Assembly: GCA_035573855.1 (NCBI GenBank)
Contig: DATLZU010000029.1
Location: 1-18,990, forward strand
DNA length: 18,990 nt
Reading direction: 5' to 3'
Origin: DATLZU01 sp035573855
Lineage (GTDB): Bacteria > Nitrospirota > Nitrospiria > Nitrospirales > Nitrospiraceae
Shown here: positions 1 to 8,078 of the stretch, piece by piece
How the letters are laid out: every line of letters starts with the position of its first letter
Numbering within the stretch: position 1 is the first letter of the stretch
Position numbers and translations under genes: made by a program
The notes under the pieces: model-generated
Database searches by the model: none
What the model saw: the letters and a program-made list of their open reading frames with translations, nothing else
What the model was told of the DNA's origin: nothing

Positions 1-2330
1 TGTTCCACCAAAAACTCCGCGAAGTCGGGATAGTCGCTGGGCGCTTGCCCACAGATCCCGATCTTTTTCCCCTTCGCCTTCGCCACTCTGATCACCGATG
101 CAATCATCGCTTTCACGGCCGGGTTCCGTTCATCAAACAGATGCGCCACGATTTCCGAATCACGATCCACGCCCAGCACAAGCTGAGTCAGATCGTTGGA
201 GCCGATCGAAAAGCCGTCGAACACCTCGGCGAACGCGCCGGCGAGCACGACGTTGCTGGGGAGTTCGCACATGACGTAGATCTCGAGGCCTTGCTCCCCG
301 CGCTTGAGCCCATGTTGCTCCATTTCCTCAAGGACGAGACGCCCCTCCTCCACCGTCCGGCAGAACGGAATCATGAGTTTCACGTTGGTCAATCCCATCT
401 CTTCCCGCACCTTTTTCATCGCCTGGCACTCCAGCGCAAAGCCCGCTTTATAGCGCGGGCTGTAGTAACGGGACGCGCCGCGGAACCCGAGCATGGGGTT
501 CTCCTCCGCGGGCTCATATCGCCTTCCCCCGATCAAGTCCGCGTACTCGTTCGATTTAAAATCACTGAGCCGCACGATGACGTCTTTAGGATAGAAGGCG
601 GCCGCGATCATCGCCACGCCTTCGGCGAGCTTGTCGACAAAAAATTTCGGCTTATCGGAATAACCGACGGCTATCCGATCGATCTCCGCCTTCAACGCCG
701 CATCATCCAGTCGTTGATAATTGAGCAATGCCAGCGGATGAATTTTGATGGAGGTGCTGATGATGAACTCCTGTCTTGCAAGGCCTACGCCGTCGTTCGG
801 GATAAAAGACAGGCTGAAGGCTTCCTCTGGATTTCCAACGTTCATCATGACCTTCGTCCTCGGCCGTTCAAGACCCTTTAGGGAAATCCGATCCACCTCG
901 TAGGCCAGTTGACCTTCGTAGACAACTCCGACATCCCCTTCGGCGACCGATACGGTGACGATTTGTCCGTCCCGGAGCACCTCGGTGCCCTTCTCGGTCC
1001 CTACCACGGCTGGCAGACCCAATTCTCGACTGACAATCGCGGCATGACAGGTGCGCCCGCCTCGGTTAGTCACAATAGCGGCGGCCTTCTTCATGATCGG
1101 CTCCCAATCCGGATCGGTTTTGTCGGTTACCAGGACCTCCCCGTCTTTCAACTGCTGCAGATATTGCGCGCTCTTGATCATGCGGACCTGGCCGGACGCG
1201 ATCTTTTCCCCGACACTCCGTCCCGTCACCAGCACTCGACCGCGTTGCTTCAGGCGGTAGACCTCTATCGTGTCATGATCTTTCCGCGATTGAACGGTTT
1301 CAGGGCGCGCCTGGAGAATGAAGAGCTCGCCGGTGCGCCCGTCCTTGGCCCACTCCATGTCCATAGGTTGCGGACGGCCTCGCTTGGCGCCGTAGTGGTC
1401 TTCGATGACACAAGCCCACCGGGCTAATGTGAGAATGTCGTCGTCGCTGATGGCAAAACGGGCTCTGTCATCGGGAGGCACCGGGACATTCTTCACCATC
1501 TTGCCTCCGCCGATGTCGTAGACCAGTTTGAATTCCTTGCTGCCGAGGATTTTCTGCAGAATAGGGCGATACCCCAACTTTAGCGTCGGCTTGAAGACAT
1601 AGTACTCATCGGGAATGACAACCCCCTGGACGATGTTCTCCCCCAGCCCATAGGACGCATTGATCAGCACAGCGTCGCGGAACCCGGTTTCAGTGTCAAT
1701 CGAGAACATGACCCCGGAGGAGGCCAAATCGGAACGCACCATGCGCTGGACTCCGATGGAGAGACCGATCTTGAAGTGATCGAACCCCTTATCCGCGCGA
1801 TAGGAAATAGCCCGGTCGGTGAAGAGCGACGCATAACATCGCTTGCAGGCGTCCAGAAGAGCGTGATGCCCTTGGACGTTCAGGTACGTTTCCTGTTGAC
1901 CCGCAAAGCTGGCGTCGGGAAGATCCTCGGCCGTCGCGCTGCTACGGACCGCGACATCCACTTGATCGTGACTGGTTGCGCACAGCTGATCGTAAGCCTT
2001 CGTAATGGCGGATTTGAGTTCAGAAGGGAAGCTCGCCTCGAGAATAGCCTGTCGCGCTTGCCCGCCTCGGCGCCGCAGGTTCTCCAGGTCATGGGTGTCT
2101 AAGTCCCGGAAGATGTCCCGTAGTTGGACATCGAGCTGTGCAGCACGCAAAAACTCTCGAAAGGCTTCAACGGTGACGGCAAATCCATTGGGCACCCGAA
2201 TTCCCTTCGGAGCCAACTCCCGATACATCTCTCCGAGCGACGCGTTCTTACCCCCGACCAAGGGGATGTCTTCGATGCCGATCTCTTCAAACCAGCGGAT
2301 TATTCCAACACCTGATGTAATTGATGACAT
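1..2330 (-). CDS. ppsA: Phosphoenolpyruvate synthase (pyruvate, water dikinase), C-terminus cut by window edge
   Basis: This cytosolic enzyme makes phosphoenolpyruvate from pyruvate and ATP for gluconeogenesis, releasing AMP and phosphate. The reading frame stays open from the ATG at 2330 to the window edge, about 776 residues against roughly 790-800 for the family, so only some 20-30 C-terminal residues are missing. The N-terminal ATP-grasp part begins with VGGKNASLGEMYREL and contains VRSSATAEDLPDASFAGQ. The swivelling phosphohistidine domain has GGRTCHAAIVSRELG, with the histidine at residue 429. The C-terminal barrel shows LGFRGASRYYSP, GSNDLTQLVLGVDRD and IGICGQAPSD, with the catalytic-type cysteine at residue 760. 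The start is set by a strong ribosome site, GAGGAGGAA, seven bases upstream. The phosphoribosyltransferase ends 31 bases upstream on the same strand. Identity is very secure. Confidence 0.97.
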   Translation of the reverse strand, partial: MSSITSGVGIIRWFEEIGIEDIPLVGGKNASLGEMYRELAPKGIRVPNGFAVTVEAFREFLRAAQLDVQLRDIFRDLDTHDLENLRRRGGQARQAILEASFPSELKSAITKAYDQLCATSHDQVDVAVRSSATAEDLPDASFAGQQETYLNVQGHHALLDACKRCYASLFTDRAISYRADKGFDHFKIGLSIGVQRMVRSDLASSGVMFSIDTETGFRDAVLINASYGLGENIVQGVVIPDEYYVFKPTLKLGYRPILQKILGSKEFKLVYDIGGGKMVKNVPVPPDDRARFAISDDDILTLARWACVIEDHYGAKRGRPQPMDMEWAKDGRTGELFILQARPETVQSRKDHDTIEVYRLKQRGRVLVTGRSVGEKIASGQVRMIKSAQYLQQLKDGEVLVTDKTDPDWEPIMKKAAAIVTNRGGRTCHAAIVSRELGLPAVVGTEKGTEVLRDGQIVTVSVAEGDVGVVYEGQLAYEVDRISLKGLERPRTKVMMNVGNPEEAFSLSFIPNDGVGLARQEFIISTSIKIHPLALLNYQRLDDAALKAEIDRIAVGYSDKPKFFVDKLAEGVAMIAAAFYPKDVIVRLSDFKSNEYADLIGGRRYEPAEENPMLGFRGASRYYSPRYKAGFALECQAMKKVREEMGLTNVKLMIPFCRTVEEGRLVLEEMEQHGLKRGEQGLEIYVMCELPSNVVLAGAFAEVFDGFSIGSNDLTQLVLGVDRDSEIVAHLFDERNPAVKAMIASVIRVAKAKGKKIGICGQAPSDYPDFAEFLVE

Positions 2331-2337
2331 GCTCTGA

Positions 2338-2346
2338 TTCCTCCTC
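2338..2346 (-). promoter_or_regulatory. Shine-Dalgarno site of ppsA
   Basis: The minus strand reads GAGGAGGAA seven bases before the ATG at 2330. It is a near-perfect anti-16S match and fixes the ppsA start. Confidence 0.8.
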
Positions 2347-2361
2347 GTGATGCCGGATGAG

Positions 2362-3039
2362 TCACTGCAGCGCGCTGGACAAGGAGGCGCGCGCCTTTTC
2401 CAGACAGGCGATCACCTCTTCGTCCTCTACCTGAGGAAATGCCTCATAGAATTGGCTGATCCCCAAAAACCATTCGGGCGTCTGGAGGATCAACACCTCG
2501 TCCACCATCTGCTTGAGGTCCCCCAACACCCGCGAGGGCGCAACGGGCACCGCCGCAACACGTCTCGCCGGCTCCATCGGCAGCAGCGCCGCCAGCGCCG
2601 CATAGAACGTGGCGCCTGTCGCAATTCCGTCATCCACCAGGATCACGGTCCGTCCGTTTAACGGTGGGAGCGGCCGACCTTGTCGATACTTGTCGATCCG
2701 CCGGTCGATCTCCTGCTGCTGGCGCTGTACCTCCGCTTCCAACTCTTCCCGCGATACGTTATAGCTCTGGATCACATCGCGGTTCAGATGACGATTGCCA
2801 GTTTCCGCCAGCGCTCCCATCGCCAGTTCGGGATTCCACGGCGCGCCCAGCTTGCGGACCACCAGCACATCAAGTGGCAGGCGCAGAGCCAGACTGATCT
2901 CGTACCCCACCACGACGCCGCCGCGAGGCAACGCGAGGACAAGGGCGTCTTTCGCCTCCTTGTATGGATTAAGCCGTTGTGCGAGCCGGCGGCCGGCATC
3001 ATGTCGATCCCGAAAGGGATATACCCTTTCCATTTTCAT
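2362..3039 (-). CDS. Phosphoribosyltransferase-domain protein
   Basis: This 225-residue protein is a type I phosphoribosyltransferase fold. The PRPP-binding loop is clear: VILVDDGIATGAT at residues 132-144, a hydrophobic strand followed by two acidic residues and a Gly-Ala-Thr loop. The N-terminal half carries LALPRGGVVVGYEIS (about 36-50) and DVLVVRKLG, typical of the stand-alone PRTase group of unknown substrate, often seen near stress-related genes. An Arg/Gln/Glu-rich stretch at about 97-122 (REELEAEVQRQQQEIDRRID) is probably a helical flap. The real substrate cannot be read from the sequence, and the usual purine or pyrimidine salvage assignments would be guesses. ATG codons at 3039 and 3033 are both possible starts, with an AAGAGA-type site just upstream. 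It lies between the Slp lipoprotein gene (19 bases) and ppsA (31 bases) and may be co-transcribed with both. Confidence 0.88.
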   Translation of the reverse strand: MKMERVYPFRDRHDAGRRLAQRLNPYKEAKDALVLALPRGGVVVGYEISLALRLPLDVLVVRKLGAPWNPELAMGALAETGNRHLNRDVIQSYNVSREELEAEVQRQQQEIDRRIDKYRQGRPLPPLNGRTVILVDDGIATGATFYAALAALLPMEPARRVAAVPVAPSRVLGDLKQMVDEVLILQTPEWFLGISQFYEAFPQVEDEEVIACLEKARASLSSALQ

Positions 3040-3058
3040 TCATTTGTCTCTTTCGCCG

Positions 3059-3697
3059 TCACGGCACCGGGTAGAGAGCCCAGTAAGGTCCCCAGTACGG
3101 TCCCCAATGTGGTCCCCAGTAAGCTCCGAAGTACGGATAAGGACGGAACCAAAAGGCCGGCGGCTTCGTCAGCCAGATCGTCATCGCTTTGCTGACGAGC
3201 ACGGGATAGACATAGTCGACCTCATCAAGTGGCAGCGTAATGGCGCCGACGACTTCACCCACCACCGTGATGCGCGTCAACGGAGGAAGTGCGGCGGGAT
3301 CGATGAACTCCTTGTGCAAAGCAATGAATCGTCCACGTGAATCGGTTAGGTGTCCGCCCGGCTCAAGACCCTTATCGAGTGGTAGCTGAAGCACTTCGAT
3401 ACGGGTCCCTTCTTTCAAACGCTTGGCCGACAGGACCACGCCGCCCAGCACGATCAGTCGCTCCTTATATGACAACGGCGTCTCTCTGAGCCGGTCAAAC
3501 GTTACCGTGCGGTCCACCTGATCCTTTAACTCCGGCGGAATGACCGTAACCCCAGCGCAACTAACAAACGATGCCATGGCGAGCAAGAAAGACGCAGCAA
3601 CTGGCGCCGCAAATGCATCGGCACACTCATGCGCCGCAGCATTCCAACCGGCTTGATCGAGCCCCACCGAAAAACCTATTGGCATCCTCGGGACCAC
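3059..3697 (-). CDS. Slp-family outer-membrane lipoprotein; N-terminus probably frameshifted
   Basis: From about residue 49 the protein matches the Slp (starvation lipoprotein) family: VIPPELKDQVDRTVTF, then a small beta domain with YKERLIVLGGVVLSAK, RIEVLQLPLD and TRITVVGEVVGAI. These proteins are anchored in the outer membrane by an acylated N-terminal cysteine and have no known enzymatic role. A lipobox-like FVSCAG ends a hydrophobic run (SFLLAMASFVSC). In this frame, however, the residues before that run carry no positive charge, and the start at 3697 has no good ribosome site. The neighbouring frame offers MHLRRQLLR from an ATG at 3618 (or 3630, 3642), and restoring one T in the TTT run at 3588-3590 would give a normal lipoprotein signal peptide. 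The C-terminus is a Tyr/Trp/Gly/Pro repeat tail. The family call is good; the start is uncertain. Confidence 0.82.
   Translation of the reverse strand: MVPRMPIGFSVGLDQAGWNAAAHECADAFAAPVAASFLLAMASFVSCAGVTVIPPELKDQVDRTVTFDRLRETPLSYKERLIVLGGVVLSAKRLKEGTRIEVLQLPLDKGLEPGGHLTDSRGRFIALHKEFIDPAALPPLTRITVVGEVVGAITLPLDEVDYVYPVLVSKAMTIWLTKPPAFWFRPYPYFGAYWGPHWGPYWGPYWALYPVP
3076..3135 (-). repeat. 12-bp tandem repeat encoding the Slp tail
   Basis: Five imperfect 12-base units (plus-strand consensus gtccccagtacg) start at 3076, 3088, 3100, 3112 and 3124. They encode the repeating tetrapeptide YWGP and variants near the C-terminus of the lipoprotein. The units keep frame, so copy number can change without breaking the gene. 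Confidence 0.85.
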
Positions 3698-3935
3698 CGG
3701 CAGACTTCCACCCGAAGCTTCCCCGGACTAGCTTCTTTACCGAGTCGAGGGGGAGCAATACGGATGCCGGGAAGGATCGGCGGGAGGTCAGAGCAGCGCA
3801 TGAAGTATCACCGGGTTAGACGCCCAACCGCCGAGCGGCGCGTTGACCGCTTGTCGCCTGCTGGGGGAGTTTTCCACAATCGCGTCGGATGCCCTGGGGC
3901 AGAGAGGGACAATCAAGGAGCTAGGAAGAACGCGC

Positions 3936-4868
3936 TTATGCTTCTTCCAATCGATTGAAACGGATACTTCCCACTTGCAAGATCTGTACTGCGCTCGTCT
4001 CCTCCAGCGGCGTCAGAACACGGATTTCCTTCATGTCTTCGCTCACGCTGTGGAGAACACCGATTCCCAGCGTCTCATTGGCCGCATTATTGAGTCCGAC
4101 GAGAATCCGGGTAAACCCTTCTCCCCGCAGCATGCCCGGTGGCAGAAGTGAAGACGGCCTGTCTTTCCTCGATAGCGGGTGGCCGATGGGTGAGGAGAGA
4201 ATGACAAGCCTGTTCGCCTCCAGTGGCAGTACCTTGGCGTTGGCAAAATACGCTGCGAACCGAACGGCCCGGTAGCGCGCCCGTTCAGCCGCCGTGCGCA
4301 CTCGGGAAGACGGGGAAATCTCGAGGCGGTGAATGGTCAGCCCTGGCCGATGTCCGAGGACCGTTAACAGGGGTTCAAGTTCTTCGTTTCGTTGCAGGGC
4401 GATCAGGTGCCGAGGGGTCAGCAGGTCGATTTTCCGCAGCTTCAGCTGAAAGCCAGCTCCTTGCTCGATCAGGCCTGTCGTATCAACCAGCACGACGGCG
4501 GAGCCATGCCGCACGGCACGGTCTACCAGAACTTTAGTCGCGACGAGATGCTGGAGCAGATGGCCGCGCGGCGACACGGCACCAATGAAGAATAACGCGT
4601 CCGTCGGAAGCAACGCCAAGTCCCTAGCGGGCTCCGGCTTCTCTTTTAGCACGGCAAGCGCAACAGTGGCGGGAGGCCCGATGGTGGATTGTCCGATATC
4701 GGCGTCGACGATGGCGAGCGGGATGCGACCTCTCTGAGCGCACTCTTCAGCCGCTGCCTTGACCCACGTAGTCTTGCCACTGTTCGACGCCCCGAGGACC
4801 ACGACAATGCCAGGATCCTGCACGACCGCATCAATGGCATGAAGCCAGCTTTCAGGAAGGGCGATCAT
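3936..4868 (-). CDS. Clp1/Grc3-type polynucleotide 5'-kinase-like P-loop protein
   Basis: This 310-residue P-loop NTPase resembles the Clp1/Grc3/NOL9 family, which phosphorylates 5'-hydroxyl ends of RNA (and sometimes DNA) in eukaryotes and archaea. Walker A is GASNSGKT at residues 26-33. It is followed by the family-specific segment VDADIGQSTIGPPA (54-67), then FIGAVSPRGHLLQHL (94-108) and a Walker-B-like LVDTTGLI (127-134). After about residue 190 comes a smaller, probably beta-rich C-terminal domain. Bacterial members are known only as predicted kinases, so substrate and pathway remain open. It could serve RNA repair or processing, but no ligase or phosphatase partner is in the window. The ATG at 4868 follows a TAGGGA site. 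The neighbouring spaces (about 324 bases upstream and 238 downstream) suggest a separate transcription unit. Confidence 0.85.
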   Translation of the reverse strand: MIALPESWLHAIDAVVQDPGIVVVLGASNSGKTTWVKAAAEECAQRGRIPLAIVDADIGQSTIGPPATVALAVLKEKPEPARDLALLPTDALFFIGAVSPRGHLLQHLVATKVLVDRAVRHGSAVVLVDTTGLIEQGAGFQLKLRKIDLLTPRHLIALQRNEELEPLLTVLGHRPGLTIHRLEISPSSRVRTAAERARYRAVRFAAYFANAKVLPLEANRLVILSSPIGHPLSRKDRPSSLLPPGMLRGEGFTRILVGLNNAANETLGIGVLHSVSEDMKEIRVLTPLEETSAVQILQVGSIRFNRLEEA

Positions 4869-5192
4869 ACGTCCCTACACGTGCTCCATCGTCGCAAGAG
4901 AGTCCTCAGCTCAGTTGAGTTCGTCGTTCACCTGTCTTGACCTTAACCCATCCCGCCAGGCAACGAGCCCCCACAAGTATTCTGTCTCCAGCCTCTGATG
5001 ATCCTTCGGAGTAGGGACGCCCTGGCACCCGTTGCTCAGGACGCCCATTGCTCTGCCACCAGCAACGGACCCAGGCGACGGGCTGACTGCGATGAACCAT
5101 CATGAAGAATGCGAAGGCGGGTTAGACGGAATGGGAAAGAGTGCCGCACGAACACAGCGATTGCCGTTCTCGCGCAGGCAGTCACCCCTGTC
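4869..5192. other. Intergenic stretch with no recognisable gene
   Basis: About 324 bases separate the Clp1-like gene from the small protein upstream of it. Short frames run through it on both strands, but none has a recognisable motif, a good ribosome site or a plausible composition. I see no tRNA, riboswitch core or T-tract terminator. It presumably holds the promoter of the Clp1-like gene, but no -10/-35 pair stands out. Confidence 0.5.
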
Positions 5193-5438
5193 TCATGGTG
5201 AAAATTTGACCGCCAACACTGAAGACAAGGGGCAGGCATAATGGTCCCCGCTCACCGGATCTCTCCACGTCACCCCAATCTCCGAAATGCCCGTCGCGCC
5301 TCCGCCGCCGAGCACGCGGCGGTTCCCAACCTCAAACTCATAGTTCACGATCTCAAAGGAGCCGGGCATGGCCGGATGCCATTGCTGGTCGGCCAGGAGA
5401 ATCTCTTGGACCTTCTGCACGTTGATTGAGAACCCCAT
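5193..5438 (-). CDS. Small hypothetical protein (81 aa)
   Basis: I do not recognise this family. The protein is 81 residues, soluble, with no signal peptide or membrane segment. It starts MGFSINVQKVQEILL, has a Gly-rich turn (RRVLGGGGATGISEIG) near the middle and ends CPLSSVLAVKFSP. The alternating hydrophobic pattern suggests a small alpha-plus-beta fold. The start is well supported: GGGAGGA stands five bases before the ATG at 5438. The frame stays open further upstream, but that part overlaps the end of the S-adenosylmethionine synthetase gene and looks non-coding. It lies 80 bases downstream of that gene on the same strand and may be the last gene of that transcript. Confidence 0.65.
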   Translation of the reverse strand: MGFSINVQKVQEILLADQQWHPAMPGSFEIVNYEFEVGNRRVLGGGGATGISEIGVTWRDPVSGDHYACPLSSVLAVKFSP

Positions 5439-5468
5439 TGCATTCCTCCCGTCTTGAGCCATAGCAGC

Positions 5469-5503
5469 AGCCGGCAGCAAACAGCGATCAGCGCTGAGCG
5501 CTC
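5469..5503. repeat. Degenerate heptad repeat (AGCNNNN) between genes
   Basis: On the plus strand the triplet AGC recurs at exactly seven-base spacing, at 5469, 5476, 5483, 5490 and 5497 (GCT on the minus strand), with variable bases between. The array sits in the 80-base gap between the S-adenosylmethionine synthetase stop and the small gene's ribosome site. It resembles the short heptameric intergenic repeats found in some bacterial lineages. Function is unknown. Confidence 0.55.
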
Positions 5504-5518
5504 CAGAACGATTGTAGG

Positions 5519-6724
5519 CTAGCAGACCGCATACACTCCTCGTGCCAGCGCGTAGCAAAAGGTTGTGATTCTTTTGAACGCCAACTGCACTCGTTGGCAA
5601 ATCAGCGGCTCTACGGCTTTCAACACGTCTTGAGGCGCGGCAACTTCGACCACGACGGATTGCGGAGCCGAGATCGGCCGCCCAATCTGGCTTGTCAGCC
5701 AGACCGTCACTTCTCGCAATCCCTTCGCCTTGTGATAAATGTCCTCCGCCAAAACTTGCGCCAACACATTGTAGATCTTCCCCACATGAGCCAGCGGGTT
5801 TTTCCCAGCGGCCGCTTCCGCACTAGCCGGTCGCCGCAGCGAAATCACACCGCAGACCCGATTGCCTCGCCCGACTTCGCCGGAGTCGCCAGCTTCGGCC
5901 GATGTGCCGAGCAGAGAAAGATACATGCCCGCAGGTCCTGCTCCCCGACGATCCAACACGTTGAGGTCTATGCGGGTGCGGAAGCCCGAGCTGGCGTTTT
6001 TCAATACGAACTGAGTGATGGCCTGAAGCACGTACTTCTTGCGCGAAAAATACTGCGATTCTGTTCGAATGGCGGGAGCAAGAAACGGCATCGCAACGGT
6101 TAAGCTCACATCCCGCCCCTTTCTCAGCGCGAACACCTTCACGTCTTCTCCGGTGTCCGGGAACTCTTGCTTAAAAGACGGGCTGTTCAGGAACTGTTCC
6201 ACCTGGAACACCAAACGCTCGGTGGGAGTCAGCGGAGCGTAACCCACTGCCGCCGAGGTATCGTTGGCAACTGGTCCACCGCGACGCTCTGTAACGGACT
6301 GCAGTTCGGCCGGAGCCGGTTTAAGCTCGACCTGGCAGGTGAGATGCTTCAGCGGATCCATGTGAGGCAGGTGCTGCTTGAACCATTTATACGCGGTCTG
6401 TTCCGCAATATCCTCTACTGGCACCCGCCTGCGCCGCCATTGAAAAGTGGCCCGGTCGCCGATGACGAGCCTCATGGGTGTGATGACACGCCCCCCGCCT
6501 GGACGACACTCCACCTGGCCTGCGATCAACATGCCCTTGTCGGCATTGAAATGAAGCACATGGCCACAGGTCTTGAGATAGGCCTGCGCCAATTCGACTG
6601 CAATCCGTTCCATCACGGCATCGCAGATCGTATCGGGATGTCCCAGTCCCTTGCGCTCGACGATTTCCACCTCCTGGTCAGCAAGGGGTGGTCGATCCGA
6701 CGGCAAGATCAGGGGATCGAGCAT
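5519..6724 (-). CDS. mat: Archaeal-type S-adenosylmethionine synthetase
   Basis: This 401-residue enzyme makes S-adenosylmethionine from methionine and ATP in the cytosol. It belongs to the archaeal-type family (AdoMet_Synthase, distinct from the usual bacterial MetK). Signature segments are ERKGLGHPDTICD (23-35), NDTSAAVGYAPL (154-165), GDSGEVGRGNRV (279-290) and HVGKIYNVLA (313-322). Length fits the family's roughly 400 residues, and I see no missing active-site segment. The start is the ATG at 6724 with a short GAGG site just upstream. The protein lies downstream of two radical SAM genes on the same strand, whose products consume its product. Whether the genome also has a standard metK cannot be told here. 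Identification is secure. Confidence 0.95.
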   Translation of the reverse strand: MLDPLILPSDRPPLADQEVEIVERKGLGHPDTICDAVMERIAVELAQAYLKTCGHVLHFNADKGMLIAGQVECRPGGGRVITPMRLVIGDRATFQWRRRRVPVEDIAEQTAYKWFKQHLPHMDPLKHLTCQVELKPAPAELQSVTERRGGPVANDTSAAVGYAPLTPTERLVFQVEQFLNSPSFKQEFPDTGEDVKVFALRKGRDVSLTVAMPFLAPAIRTESQYFSRKKYVLQAITQFVLKNASSGFRTRIDLNVLDRRGAGPAGMYLSLLGTSAEAGDSGEVGRGNRVCGVISLRRPASAEAAAGKNPLAHVGKIYNVLAQVLAEDIYHKAKGLREVTVWLTSQIGRPISAPQSVVVEVAAPQDVLKAVEPLICQRVQLAFKRITTFCYALARGVYAVC

Positions 6725-6903
6725 AGCCTCACTGCTCCGTTCGTGTGAGCAATTTCACGCAGCGTGTAACCGTGTTCATCCCGTACCAGCCGCGCAACGG
6801 AATGTAGAGCACTTCGCAGAGGACTGTCTGATGATCCTGCGCAAATGTTTTCAAGAAACGTCAAATTCCGGAGTTCCAAGCGAAGAATTCCTTCCGCAAT
6901 CAG

Positions 6904-6996
6904 TCATTGGACTTTTCCCTTCCGTTCCTTCTCGAACTCCCTGCGGCTTTTCTTGGGCTCCGTGGGTGGGGGGATGATCCAGCCTTCCAATCTCAT
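6904..6996 (-). CDS. Possible 30-residue micro-ORF overlapping the radical SAM gene
   Basis: A tiny frame starts at an ATG (6996) that overlaps the TGA stop of the radical SAM gene as ATGA, an arrangement typical of translational coupling. It encodes a basic peptide, MRLEGWIIPPPTEPKK followed by an Arg/Lys/Glu-rich tail. GGAGG lies just before the ATG but only one base away, which is poor spacing. No family is recognised. It could be a coupled small protein or chance. Confidence 0.3.
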   Translation of the reverse strand: MRLEGWIIPPPTEPKKSRREFEKERKGKVQ

Positions 6997-7955
6997 ACCT
7001 CCGCGATCCAGGCGATGGCCGTTCCCGGACGCTCCTGATGCAAACGATGCAGCCCGCAGGCCTTGGCCGCCTCAACCGCTTCTTCAAATTCTTCCCGTGT
7101 GATCCGCCGGTCCAGCGGCGGATACTTGAACGCCTTCCAGCAGGGCCGATACTGATCCATGATGTTGACGTAGGTGTCCTTGGAAAGTTCATCCGCGAGA
7201 AAGCGCATGACCTCCACGGTCCCGGCAAGCCCGCCCGGCAGCACGAGGTGACGAACGAGCACGCCGCGAACAGCGAGCCCCCGCTCGTCGATCACGAGGT
7301 CGCCAGTCTGTCGGTGCATCTCCTTGATCGCGGTCTTGGCGATTTCCGGATACCCCGGGACCTTGGAATACTTTAGCGCAATCTCCGCATCGGCATACTT
7401 GAAATCCGGCAAGTAGATATCGACGATCCCGTCCAGCAAGCGAAGGGTTTCCAGTTCATCGTACGAACTGGTGTTGTACACCAAGGGAATCCGAAGACCT
7501 TTCCGCGCAGCCAGGAGCAGCCCTTCCAAGATTTGCGGGACTTGATGCGAAGGGGTGACGAGATTGATGTTGTAGCAGCCCTGCTGCTCAAGGCTCAACA
7601 TCATCCCGGCCAGCTCTTGAGCCGAGACTTCCCGCCCCTGCCGCCACTGACTGATCTCGTAATTTTGGCAATAGACGCACCGAAGGTTACAGCTCGCGAA
7701 AAAGATCGTGCCCGATCCGTTCCAGCCGCGAAGCGGAGCCTCTTCTCCATGATGAGGGCCGTAGCTGGACACGAAGGGCTTGGCGCCTACCAGGCAGAAG
7801 CCGAGGTCCCCTTCGAGCCGATCGATGGCGCAGTGCCGGGGGCAGACATGGCAACGTCTCAATCGCTCGCGGGCTTGGGCCACCCGATCGGCGAGTTCCC
7901 CGGTCTCCAAGAGCGAGCAGTAGCTCGCGTGTTTCTGCCCGCTTGTGAGCTTCAT
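6993..7955 (-). CDS. PflA-like radical SAM protein
   Basis: This 320-residue radical SAM enzyme resembles the pyruvate-formate-lyase-activating-enzyme-like group (PIRSF004869 type). Near the N-terminus is a four-cysteine block, CHVCPRHC plus GFC (Cys35, 38, 42 and 54), probably a second metal or cluster site. The radical SAM motif is CNLRCVYC (Cys89, 93, 96), which binds the [4Fe-4S] cluster that cleaves S-adenosylmethionine. The barrel continues with NLVTPSHQVPQIL, YNTSSYD and IYLPDFKY, followed by RHLVLPGG. The substrate is unknown, since this subgroup is usually annotated only as a radical SAM protein. The ATG at 7955 gives an N-terminus that aligns with relatives (LLETGELADRV). It lies 123 bases downstream of the Mth938-domain gene and 268 bases upstream of the S-adenosylmethionine synthetase gene. 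Confidence 0.92.
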   Translation of the reverse strand: MKLTSGQKHASYCSLLETGELADRVAQARERLRRCHVCPRHCAIDRLEGDLGFCLVGAKPFVSSYGPHHGEEAPLRGWNGSGTIFFASCNLRCVYCQNYEISQWRQGREVSAQELAGMMLSLEQQGCYNINLVTPSHQVPQILEGLLLAARKGLRIPLVYNTSSYDELETLRLLDGIVDIYLPDFKYADAEIALKYSKVPGYPEIAKTAIKEMHRQTGDLVIDERGLAVRGVLVRHLVLPGGLAGTVEVMRFLADELSKDTYVNIMDQYRPCWKAFKYPPLDRRITREEFEEAVEAAKACGLHRLHQERPGTAIAWIAEV

Positions 7956-8078
7956 CGATCCCGGATGCGAACCGATTTAGCGGCCTGAGCCATCGCGCGA
8001 CGCGACCGGCTAGCCCCCCTCGCATCAGGTCCCCATGCACCAGAGAATGCCACGGGAGCCCCTCGCGCCTGCTCATCG

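Noticed and set aside
45..2102. Several plus-strand open frames
   Set aside because: They are antisense to phosphoenolpyruvate synthase, whose motifs run through the whole stretch.
6728..6798. A minus-strand translation resembling a short helix-turn-helix (LVRDEHGYTLREIA)
   Set aside because: It is about 23 residues with no start, no continuation and no partner sequence. It may be a gene remnant but cannot be supported.
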